Shown here piece after piece: positions 1 to 5,235 of a DNA stretch of 5,576 nt. The position numbers and the translations under genes were made by a program. Within the stretch, counting starts at the first letter, position 1. Every line of letters begins with the position of its first letter. The notes under the pieces were generated by a model that was not told where the DNA came from, searched no databases, and was given only the letters and a program-made list of their open reading frames with translations. Where the stretch lies: NCBI GenBank assembly GCA_030620115.1, contig JAUXFG010000214.1, forward strand, positions 1 through 5,576. Direction: 5' to 3'. This DNA comes from Candidatus Fermentibacterota bacterium. GTDB taxonomy: Bacteria > JAFGKV01.

Positions 1-390
1 CATCTCAAACACGCTGATATGACTGAGCACCCCTCCGGGTGGAAGGATCCCTCTCTCCTTGTGGAGGATGGCGCGCATGTACACCTCGGTCCCCACCTGT
101 CCTTTCATGAGCATCTGAGCCTTACCGGCAGCGACCAAGCTCACCGCTTCTTGGGTTGCGAGAACAGGGTCTGGCTGGTGGATCACGGAGAAGAGGTCAT
201 TTCCAATGCCTTCCCGTTCGAGAAGCGTCTCCACTTTGTCCTGGTCCGCTACCAGGATCACCTCAACCAATCCCTCCCGGGCTGCCCGTGCAGTGGCCTG
301 AATCGTATCGGGATCGTGGCCGCCTGCCACCACGAGTTTGCCACCAGGAGTCTGTCCGGCGCGTTCCACCAGTTCGGATAACTTCTGCAT
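1..390 (-). CDS. ptb: Phosphate butyryltransferase / phosphate acetyltransferase family enzyme, N-terminal part (runs off left edge)
   Basis: These are the first 130 residues of a Ptb/Pta-family acyltransferase. Such enzymes swap CoA for inorganic phosphate on a short acyl-CoA (butyryl-CoA or acetyl-CoA) in the cytoplasm; the acyl phosphate then feeds an acyl kinase to make ATP. Seen in the sequence: an alpha/beta start with VVAGGHDPDTIQAT (residues 20-33) leading to the strand EVILVAD (43-49), then the family signature LMKGQVGTEVYMRAIL (94-109) and VLSHISVFEM (121-130), very like the LMKG and LSH-VFE blocks of phosphate butyryltransferases. The family is usually about 300 residues, so less than half is present, cut only by the window edge. 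The ATG at 390 is set by an AAGGAGG four bases upstream. A butyrate kinase gene often follows ptb and would lie beyond the left edge. The choice between butyryl and acetyl specificity is not settled by this fragment, so the symbol is tentative. Confidence 0.85.
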   Translation of the reverse strand, partial: MQKLSELVERAGQTPGGKLVVAGGHDPDTIQATARAAREGLVEVILVADQDKVETLLEREGIGNDLFSVIHQPDPVLATQEAVSLVAAGKAQMLMKGQVGTEVYMRAILHKERGILPPGGVLSHISVFEM

Positions 391-394
391 TATT

Positions 395-401
395 CCTCCT
401 T
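395..401 (-). promoter_or_regulatory. Shine-Dalgarno sequence of the ptb-like gene
   Basis: On the minus strand AAGGAGG lies four bases before the ATG at 390. It is the strongest ribosome binding site in the window and fixes the start of a gene whose stop is outside the window. Confidence 0.8.
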
Positions 402-509
402 GAGTCGTGCGCCTCGGAGGTTGCGCATTTCCAAGACATGCATGTGGGGTCATGAACCAATTAGCGTGCTAGGTCATAACAACGGATATGGGCATCTCAT
501 GTGGGCGTG

Positions 510-538
510 AAAATTGTGCGCACCACCGAATAGGTCAA
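510..538 (-). promoter_or_regulatory. Weak candidate sigma-70-type promoter for the ptb-like gene
   Basis: On the minus strand TTGACC (538-533) is followed after 17 bases by AATTTT (515-510). The -35 match is good and the -10 match is poor (3 of 6). It would give a leader of roughly 110 bases before the ATG at 390. No other obvious promoter was seen in the 391-556 stretch. This is pattern matching only. Confidence 0.2.
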
Positions 539-556
539 CGCTTGTAACGCGTCCAT

Positions 557-610
557 TAACCCGGACTTCTCACCGGCTTCGCTTCGAAAGCCGGTGAGAA
601 GTCCGGGTTA
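557..610. repeat. Perfect 23-bp inverted repeat (hairpin), compact member of a dispersed repeat family
   Basis: The arms at 557-579 and 588-610 are perfect reverse complements of each other (left arm begins TAACCCGGACTTCTCACC) around an 8-base loop, CGCTTCGA. Positions 574-610 match 5198-5234 at 34 of 37 bases, so this is one copy of a family that recurs about 4.6 kb away. It sits between divergent genes, and no T-run follows either arm, so it is not a standard intrinsic terminator. The arm ends (TAACCC...GGGTTA) equal the terminal inverted repeat of the 5016-5235 element, so this looks like a minimal MITE or REP-type hairpin. No clear target-site duplication is visible. Confidence 0.85.
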
Positions 611-611
611 G

Positions 612-640
612 TTGAGCAGCAGGATCCATATGCATAGATT
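612..640 (+). promoter_or_regulatory. Candidate sigma-70-type promoter for the HAD phosphatase gene
   Basis: TTGAGC (612-617) and TAGATT (635-640) are separated by exactly 17 bases, each matching 4 of 6 consensus positions. Transcription would start near 647, giving a leader of about 35 bases before the ATG at 682. The -35 hexamer begins two bases after the right arm of the 557-610 inverted repeat, so the repeat insertion may have shaped this promoter. Confidence 0.35.
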
Positions 641-681
641 CGGCGGAATCGTTCTCTTCTCTGGAATCCGAGACGGATGGC

Positions 682-1446
682 ATGATGGTGGGACTGAAGA
701 TCAAGCCTGAGCTGGTTTGCACAGATGGCTCCAAGAGGATACCGACTCCCGGCTTGGTCGTTCTCTGGGACATAGACGGTACCCTCATGTGGTCGAACGG
801 CGCCGGCAGGGCGGCCATGGAGCGTGCCTTTGTCACACAGTTCGGTATCCACGATGCCCTGAAGGGCATTGAGTTGGCGGGAAGAACAGACGAGGCCATA
901 CTCTTGGATGCAATGGGTCGATGCAGCGTGGAGGTGCAGGAGACCATGGTCTCTCAGTTCAAGACTCTCTACTACTCATTCTTGGAGGTGGAGCTCAACT
1001 TATCAAGAAGAACGCCATGGGTCTTGCCAGGTGTTGTAACCGCTCTTCAGGGCATCGAAGCAGACTCTCGATTCATTTCCGGTCTTCTCACGGGCAACTG
1101 GCGGACGTCGGCATACACAAAACTTGGTTCCGTGGGGCTTGAGAGATGGTTCTCTTTTGGGGCCTTTGGAGGGGAAGCTCCCTCCCGAGAGGCCTTGTTG
1201 CCATTGGCGCTTGAGAGAGCCGCGCAGGTTTCCGGTGAAGCAATACCGCCGCAGAGAGCGGTTATCGTAGGCGATACTCCGCGGGATGTGGCGGTTGGCA
1301 AGGCCCATGATGCGAAGACAATTGCCGTGGCCACCGGACTTCATTCATCTGACGAGCTGGCCGCTACTTCTCCTGATCTGTTGCTGGGCGATCTGTCTGG
1401 CCATGAGTTGCAGCAGAGCCTCCGGCTCTGGCATGCACAGTCTTGA
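682..1446 (+). CDS. HAD-superfamily hydrolase, phosphoglycolate-phosphatase-like
   Basis: This is a 254-residue cytoplasmic phosphatase of the haloacid dehalogenase superfamily, probably acting on a small phosphorylated metabolite. All core motifs are visible: motif I DIDGTL (30-35) with nucleophile D30 and acid/base D32; motif II LLTGN (135-139) with T137; a lysine suited to motif III at K147 in TKLGSVGLERWF; and motif IV VIVGDTPRDV (194-203) with D198 and D202 for magnesium. The stretch of about 75 residues between motifs I and II is mostly helical, as in a C1 cap like that of phosphoglycolate phosphatases. ATG 682 is followed directly by a second ATG at 685, and neither has a good Shine-Dalgarno. 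The frame is open back to 616 but holds no other ATG or GTG start. About 25 residues precede motif I, more than usual, so a later start is possible. The gene stands alone, divergent from ptb and convergent with the next unit. The exact substrate cannot be told from sequence. Confidence 0.88.
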   Translation: MMVGLKIKPELVCTDGSKRIPTPGLVVLWDIDGTLMWSNGAGRAAMERAFVTQFGIHDALKGIELAGRTDEAILLDAMGRCSVEVQETMVSQFKTLYYSFLEVELNLSRRTPWVLPGVVTALQGIEADSRFISGLLTGNWRTSAYTKLGSVGLERWFSFGAFGGEAPSREALLPLALERAAQVSGEAIPPQRAVIVGDTPRDVAVGKAHDAKTIAVATGLHSSDELAATSPDLLLGDLSGHELQQSLRLWHAQS

Positions 1447-1535
1447 CCCGCATTTTCTCCAGAGGGGCTCCCCTCGCAAGAAGAGCTGATTGCTCCGGTC
1501 GGGAGGAGAGAGAGCCAAAAGGTCTTGGGTTGTGA

Positions 1536-1571
1536 AACTTATTAAGTTCCTGCGCAGAAACTTAATAAGTT
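1536..1571. repeat. 36-bp near-perfect nested palindrome between convergent genes
   Basis: The 13-bp arms AACTTATTAAGTT (1536-1548) and AACTTAATAAGTT (1559-1571) are exact reverse complements. Between them lies CTGCGCAG (1550-1557), itself a perfect palindrome, so over 36 bases only the pair 1549/1558 (C/A) is unmatched. Each arm is also internally palindromic (AACTTA, one base, TAAGTT), giving four copies of an AACTTA-type half-site. It occupies the 242-base gap (1447-1688) between the 3' ends of two converging genes; nothing else convincing was found in that gap. No U-tract follows on either strand, so a classical terminator is not shown. It could be a cruciform or transcript-end hairpin, a protein-binding site, or a mobile-element remnant. 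Confidence 0.85.
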
Positions 1572-1688
1572 GTATAGAAACCGAGAAACAACATATGAAC
1601 CGAAATTCGACCATTCGCCATCATACATAGGTCGGCGTCTTGGAAGATCATTGCGGGGAACCGTTCCGGACGATACATGCACGACGCA

Positions 1689-3683
1689 TCAGCCAGAGGT
1701 GATTGCCGCTTGGTCCATGGCGAATTCAGGATATACCCAGTAGTGGAAGGAATGGACGGCACCCTCCATGTCGAAATGAACTACGCCACCATACGCCAAG
1801 GGAATCTCGAGATAGGTGAATCCCTCTTCCAACGAGACTACCCCATTGAACACCTCGATCCCATCTGCAGCCACCCGCAGTCTTGAACGTCTCACCGAGA
1901 GGGCGACAGGAGACTTGTCGAACTCCTCCAGTATGTTTCCCTGAAACGATCCCCTGTACCTGCAAACAAGGGTCCCGCCATTTTCCGGTACTGGCAGGTC
2001 AAATTCCTCGGCAATGATTCCTGGTCTCCCCCCATCCCAAAACCCATCGCCCTCCATGAGGAAACTCCCCAGCGGACGTTCCAACGAGTCGCGGAACTTA
2101 TACCGGCATGCGATTTCGGAAGACGGATCACCTACATCAAGCTCGGAATAGGGATCGCCATAGGGGGCTTGGTCTTTGATCTTCGAGAGATCGAGGAGTC
2201 TTGCTTCAGCGATATTCTTGTACCTTCGCATGCATGACTTCAACTGTTGTGTAGTGAATTGAGAGAACCATCGCTCGGTCAGGCTATTCTCATAATAGGA
2301 AACAAAGGCAACACGTGTGGGATACAGCTTCTGAACAAGCTCGGATATCTCGAGTGGCCGGAAATAGCTCCTCACATAAGCGCCAAGATATGGGTTGGAT
2401 GCGGGGGAGAGGGTATGGCATTTCAATCGGCGGTCGGCCCAGTAAGAGACGCTGTACGAGGCATCGAGTACCTCAGTCTCGGACCACTCCGATAGGAGGT
2501 GATCAGTAATCTGCTTATCACACGCGATCTGCGCCTTGACGTTTCTCTGCCCCGGGATCGCGCCGAAGAACTGCAGCCCAAGCATGAGTGAGAAGAATAC
2601 TGTCATGGGAACGTAGAGGGATATGCCCCTGATCTGGATGCCTCGTACGAACCAGAGTGCAAATCCGAAGAAGAAAGGCGCCATGAAGCTGATATGCCTG
2701 TTCTGGTGTGCGGCGGAGAACAGGGTGAATGAATCTCCCACAATGGCAATCAAGAGGTATGAAGACAGAATGGCAAGCCACCACTTCTTGTACTTTGCGA
2801 GACCGAGCAGCGCCAGAATGAAGAGAAAAGGCGGAAAAGATCCCAACCAACCGGAACCCTCACTCCCTATCTTCGCACTGGTGGGGAAGATGCCCAAGAT
2901 GCCCCCTTTGATCTGGTCGGTTATCCCAGAGAATGCCACAGCGATGCTTCCCCCAAAGCCCTCGTACTGCACGATATTCTGGGGGCCAACTCCCTGGGAT
3001 ACGAAGCTTCCCGTAAGGATCTTGTAGAGGAGAGGAGGGATCAACAGGGGAAGAAGGCCCGGCAAGAATCTCCACAGCCTTGATTTCCCATGGGTCGTGG
3101 AGAAGAGCAGCACAAGAAGGAGATAGACCATTATCCCTTCCGGGCGCGTGAGCCCTGCCAATATGCTGAACAGGATGAATAGAGGGAATGAATCAATGAA
3201 TGCAAGCGCGCCCCAGAAGAATACAAAGAAGAATCCGAAGTTGGTATGGAATATGTTACTAAAAATCCCAGTGAAGATCATGCTCAATAGGGTTGCCGGG
3301 AATGCAACTTCTGGAATGGATCTCTTGTGGAACCTCCATATGAAATACGCACTACAGAGCGCAATGATGAGGCACTCGATATATGCCCACAGGATAAAAC
3401 TCGAGGGAGATCGAAAGCCTAGCCAATAACCCCCAGAGAAGAGGAGAGGGCTCAAGAGATCCGATAGCATGGTTGATGGCGGGTCGCCAGGCAGAAGTTG
3501 AAGGGGATGGCCATGAGCCAAGGTTCTCGCCATCATCAGCGTATTCATGGTGTCTGGATGGACCGGAGTCCAGATGCCGGTCTGGCTGTCGTACCCCATC
3601 ATCAGATAGATGACCCATTGGAGCACCACCACCACGAGGATGAGAAGAAGCCTGTAGCGGGGTTTCGTCACGCCGGCACTCAC
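1689..3683 (-). CDS. GT-C-like multi-pass membrane glycosyltransferase with large soluble C-terminal region
   Basis: This 664-residue integral membrane protein is best read as a GT-C-fold glycosyltransferase, a class that transfers sugars from lipid-phosphate donors on the outer face of the cytoplasmic membrane. Seen: about ten hydrophobic segments (residues 11-30, 93-115, 126-145, 147-164, 166-193, 206-221, 283-297, 301-316, 332-347, 353-374). A first external loop carries HPD (42-44) and LSDLLSPLL (73-81), where GT-C enzymes usually place catalytic and metal-binding acids. LTRPEG (178-183) is a motif I associate with polytopic GT-C proteins. Residues about 375-664 are soluble; the last 100 or so look beta-rich and sandwich-like, ending in SFHYWVYP. 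Start: GTG at 3683, preceded by GGAGG six bases upstream and 13 nt after the upstream stop. The frame stays open to a TTG at 3743, but that start lacks this site and would overlap the upstream gene by 47 nt. Coupling to the SGNH gene suggests a joint role in surface glycan synthesis. Donor and acceptor are unknown. Confidence 0.72.
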   Translation of the reverse strand: MSAGVTKPRYRLLLILVVVVLQWVIYLMMGYDSQTGIWTPVHPDTMNTLMMARTLAHGHPLQLLPGDPPSTMLSDLLSPLLFSGGYWLGFRSPSSFILWAYIECLIIALCSAYFIWRFHKRSIPEVAFPATLLSMIFTGIFSNIFHTNFGFFFVFFWGALAFIDSFPLFILFSILAGLTRPEGIMVYLLLVLLFSTTHGKSRLWRFLPGLLPLLIPPLLYKILTGSFVSQGVGPQNIVQYEGFGGSIAVAFSGITDQIKGGILGIFPTSAKIGSEGSGWLGSFPPFLFILALLGLAKYKKWWLAILSSYLLIAIVGDSFTLFSAAHQNRHISFMAPFFFGFALWFVRGIQIRGISLYVPMTVFFSLMLGLQFFGAIPGQRNVKAQIACDKQITDHLLSEWSETEVLDASYSVSYWADRRLKCHTLSPASNPYLGAYVRSYFRPLEISELVQKLYPTRVAFVSYYENSLTERWFSQFTTQQLKSCMRRYKNIAEARLLDLSKIKDQAPYGDPYSELDVGDPSSEIACRYKFRDSLERPLGSFLMEGDGFWDGGRPGIIAEEFDLPVPENGGTLVCRYRGSFQGNILEEFDKSPVALSVRRSRLRVAADGIEVFNGVVSLEEGFTYLEIPLAYGGVVHFDMEGAVHSFHYWVYPEFAMDQAAITSG

Positions 3684-3689
3684 ATGAAA

Positions 3690-3694
3690 CCTCC
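3690..3694 (-). promoter_or_regulatory. Shine-Dalgarno that fixes the GTG start of the GT-C-like gene
   Basis: GGAGG on the minus strand lies six bases before the GTG at 3683, in the 13-nt gap after the SGNH stop codon (3699-3697). It decides the start in favour of GTG 3683 over the longer reading from TTG 3743. Confidence 0.7.
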
Positions 3695-3696
3695 GT

Positions 3697-4743
3697 TCAT
3701 GGTTCCTCTTGGGATGAAAGAATTCCTGACAGGGAGCGAGCAATCACCTCTGCAGCGATTTTATGGCCCGCTGTTGAGAAATGACTCGCATCATTGAATA
3801 ACTCCACGTCACTGTTCTGCAAATGAAATGATGAGAAACAAGGAAGAAGGTCGACAACTTGGACGCCATGGCGGTTGAAATATGAGAGCAACCTCTGCTG
3901 GGGTTGAGAGGTGTTCGTTGGATCATCCAACTGGAATTCATATGGGGCGATTATCAGTAGAAACGGGATGTTGTTCACGGCAGCAATATCACGTATTCTA
4001 TCGATCTCCGACAGCGTAAGGATCCATGCATCCTCCAACTCATGACTCAGATAATCCTTTGCCATGTTCCTCACTTCGTATTCTTGCTTGTTACGGGACA
4101 TGTCGACGAGCTGACGAGCAAGTAACTCGAAGGTCCGGGAATGCCTGATCATCCAGCCGAATACCCCTGGTATTGAATGACGAGTGTCGATGCCAAAGAA
4201 GACATTATCACCGCCATACTGAGCGAGATTCCAATATCTCTCTACGACATCATTAAGACAGAACTGAAGGACAATCATATCAGGATCCAGAGCGAGACCG
4301 CGGATCTCCAAGTAGCGGAGCTCTTGAAATGTGGAATAGCCGGGGACCGCGCTGTTTATTATCTCGAATACCTTCCCTGTGCTCAATGAGGAGAGCAACT
4401 CCTCGGTCAATTGCGGATAGACATCTTCTACGTTGTCAATGCCGTCGCCCCATGAAACTGAGTCGCCTAGCAAAAGAATTTTCACCGCTGCCTTGAGATT
4501 CAAGGGCTTGTCACGGAAACCCAATTCGTTCGTTCTCAGAGGGCCAGTCGTGCGGGGCTTCAGGCGCCAGACAAGCACAGGATCCGGTTCAACTGTTCCC
4601 GCGATGCTTTTTCCTGTATTTCCGTGGCCGGAGAAGAGCCAGAATACGGCCTCTGCCAGGAGGGCGGCGGCCAGAAGCGGCACCAACGAGAATAGGAGCA
4701 GTTTATGAAGCGGCAACTTGGGGTAATGATGTTCAGTTCGCAT
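3697..4743 (-). CDS. Membrane-anchored SGNH/GDSL-family hydrolase or acyltransferase
   Basis: This is a 348-residue protein with one N-terminal membrane segment (about 13-37) and a soluble SGNH domain probably facing the periplasm or outside. The SGNH blocks are in order: block I LLGDSVSWGDG (91-101) with nucleophile S95; block II glycine G135 in SAVPGYST; block III N164 in FCLNDV; block V NDASHFSTAGH (317-327) giving the DxxH pair D318 and H321. TNELGFRD (71-78) before block I resembles a motif common in membrane-anchored polysaccharide-linked SGNH proteins. The family includes esterases that remove O-acyl groups from glycans and enzymes that add them; sequence alone does not decide. The ATG at 4743 lies 3 nt after the stop of a decayed upstream frame, with only a weak GGGA seven bases upstream, so translation may once have been coupled. 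The GT-C-like gene follows 13 nt downstream, which suggests one operon acting on one glycan. Confidence 0.8.
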   Translation of the reverse strand: MRTEHHYPKLPLHKLLLFSLVPLLAAALLAEAVFWLFSGHGNTGKSIAGTVEPDPVLVWRLKPRTTGPLRTNELGFRDKPLNLKAAVKILLLGDSVSWGDGIDNVEDVYPQLTEELLSSLSTGKVFEIINSAVPGYSTFQELRYLEIRGLALDPDMIVLQFCLNDVVERYWNLAQYGGDNVFFGIDTRHSIPGVFGWMIRHSRTFELLARQLVDMSRNKQEYEVRNMAKDYLSHELEDAWILTLSEIDRIRDIAAVNNIPFLLIIAPYEFQLDDPTNTSQPQQRLLSYFNRHGVQVVDLLPCFSSFHLQNSDVELFNDASHFSTAGHKIAAEVIARSLSGILSSQEEP

Positions 4744-4746
4744 TCT

Positions 4747-4964
4747 CTATTCCCGAATCAGTGCAACGGAAGGAGGAGACCTGCCCGTTGTATGGTCCGT
4801 GCTGGCCGTCCCCACCAAGTCGAAATGGTGTGATGCATGCAATGTCTTAATGATGTGCTTCCTCCACATTTCATTCCGGCCCGTCGCTCCTCAGATGGCT
4901 ATGATGAATCAATGTACACGGGTCTTGGGCATTCCTCAATTTCATCGCTCCTGCCATATGAAGC
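4747..4964 (-). pseudogene. Decayed C-terminal remnant of a protein gene upstream of the SGNH gene
   Basis: Two minus-strand frames read in succession look like degraded protein. The first (4964-4902) holds ASYGRSDEIEECPRPVYIDSS before a TAG at 4901-4899 and continues PSEERRAG. The second, offset by a frameshift around 4880-4898, is open from 4890 and reads GRNEMWRKHIIKTLHASHHF, then DLVGTASTDHTTGRSPPSVA and LIRE, stopping with TAG at 4749-4747. That stop lies 3 nt before the SGNH ATG, the spacing expected of a real operon neighbour, and residue composition is protein-like across the junction. The parent protein is not recognised. The closing pattern (W..HI...L..S..FDLV, then PPSVAL.R) faintly recalls soluble tails of membrane glycosyltransferases, but that is a guess. 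A nonsense codon plus a frameshift argue for a pseudogene; sequencing error is the main alternative. Confidence 0.45.
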
Positions 4965-4992
4965 TCATCATAGCTGGAGCCCTGAGCTTATT

Positions 4993-5036
4993 CTTGTGAG
5001 AAGTCCGGGCCAACCTTAGCCCGAACTTCTCACAAG
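4993..5036. repeat. 18-bp inverted repeat formed by two element ends facing each other
   Basis: The arms CTTGTGAGAAGTCCGGGC (4993-5010) and its reverse complement (5019-5036) differ at one position and flank an 8-base loop, CAACCTTA. The left arm with its CAA (4996-5013) resembles a right-hand end of the repeat family (TGAGAAGTCCGGGCTAA, with CCAA for CTAA), and the right arm is the left end of the 5016-5235 element. Two ends therefore sit head to head with two bases between them. Only one end of the left-hand copy was found. Confidence 0.75.
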
Positions 5037-5235
5037 CTTTCGGCTGCAGCAGCCGATATGGCATCCCGCGTCCGACGCGGGACTTCGTTACGCTCTGTCG
5101 GTCGCCAGATACTTCGCTGGCGCTCAGCACAGGCTCCCCGCAGAGGATACGCCTGCGGGGTCCTCAGTCGCAAGCCTCGCATTCAGAACCATCTCGGCGG
5201 CTTCGCTTCGAAACCCGATGAGAAGTCCGGGCTAA
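5016..5235. mobile_element. MITE-like, hairpin-rich non-coding element of 220 bp
   Basis: The ends TTAGCCCGAACTTCTCA (5016-5032) and TGAGAAGTCCGGGCTAA (5219-5235) form 17-bp terminal inverted repeats with one mismatch. The interior is a chain of short hairpins: TCGGCTG/CAGCCGA (5040-5056, 3-base loop), TCCCGCGT/ACGCGGGA (5064-5082, 3-base loop), CGCCAG/CTGGCG (5103-5122) and CCCCGCAG/CTGCGGGG (5136-5160). The right part (5198-5235) repeats the right half of the hairpin at 557-610. No transposase or credible coding frame lies inside. Any IS family that mobilises it is unknown to me. No convincing target-site duplication is seen. A REP/BIME-like cluster or a structured RNA is the alternative reading. 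Confidence 0.6.

Noticed and set aside
19-381. Plus-strand open frame of 120 codons opposite the ptb-like gene
   Set aside because: It is an antisense shadow; the minus-strand reading has clear Ptb/Pta family motifs and a strong ribosome binding site.
1462-1475. Short inverted repeat GAGGGGCTCCCCTC after the HAD gene as a terminator
   Set aside because: The loop is only two bases and no T-run follows, so it does not support an intrinsic terminator call.
1657-1667. GGAAC-C-GTTCC inverted repeat just after the 3' end of the GT-C-like gene
   Set aside because: It has a five-base stem with a one-base loop and no T-run; this is expected by chance.
2623-3027. Plus-strand open frame of 134 codons inside the GT-C-like gene
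   Set aside because: The opposite strand encodes a long hydrophobic multi-pass protein with consistent features; this frame has no recognisable pattern.
4942-5130. Minus-strand open frame of 62 codons over the left end of the element
   Set aside because: It crosses from repeat to flanking sequence without any domain or start signal.
4993-5235. CRISPR array
   Set aside because: The repeated units are inverted, not regularly spaced direct repeats, and the hairpins differ in sequence from each other.
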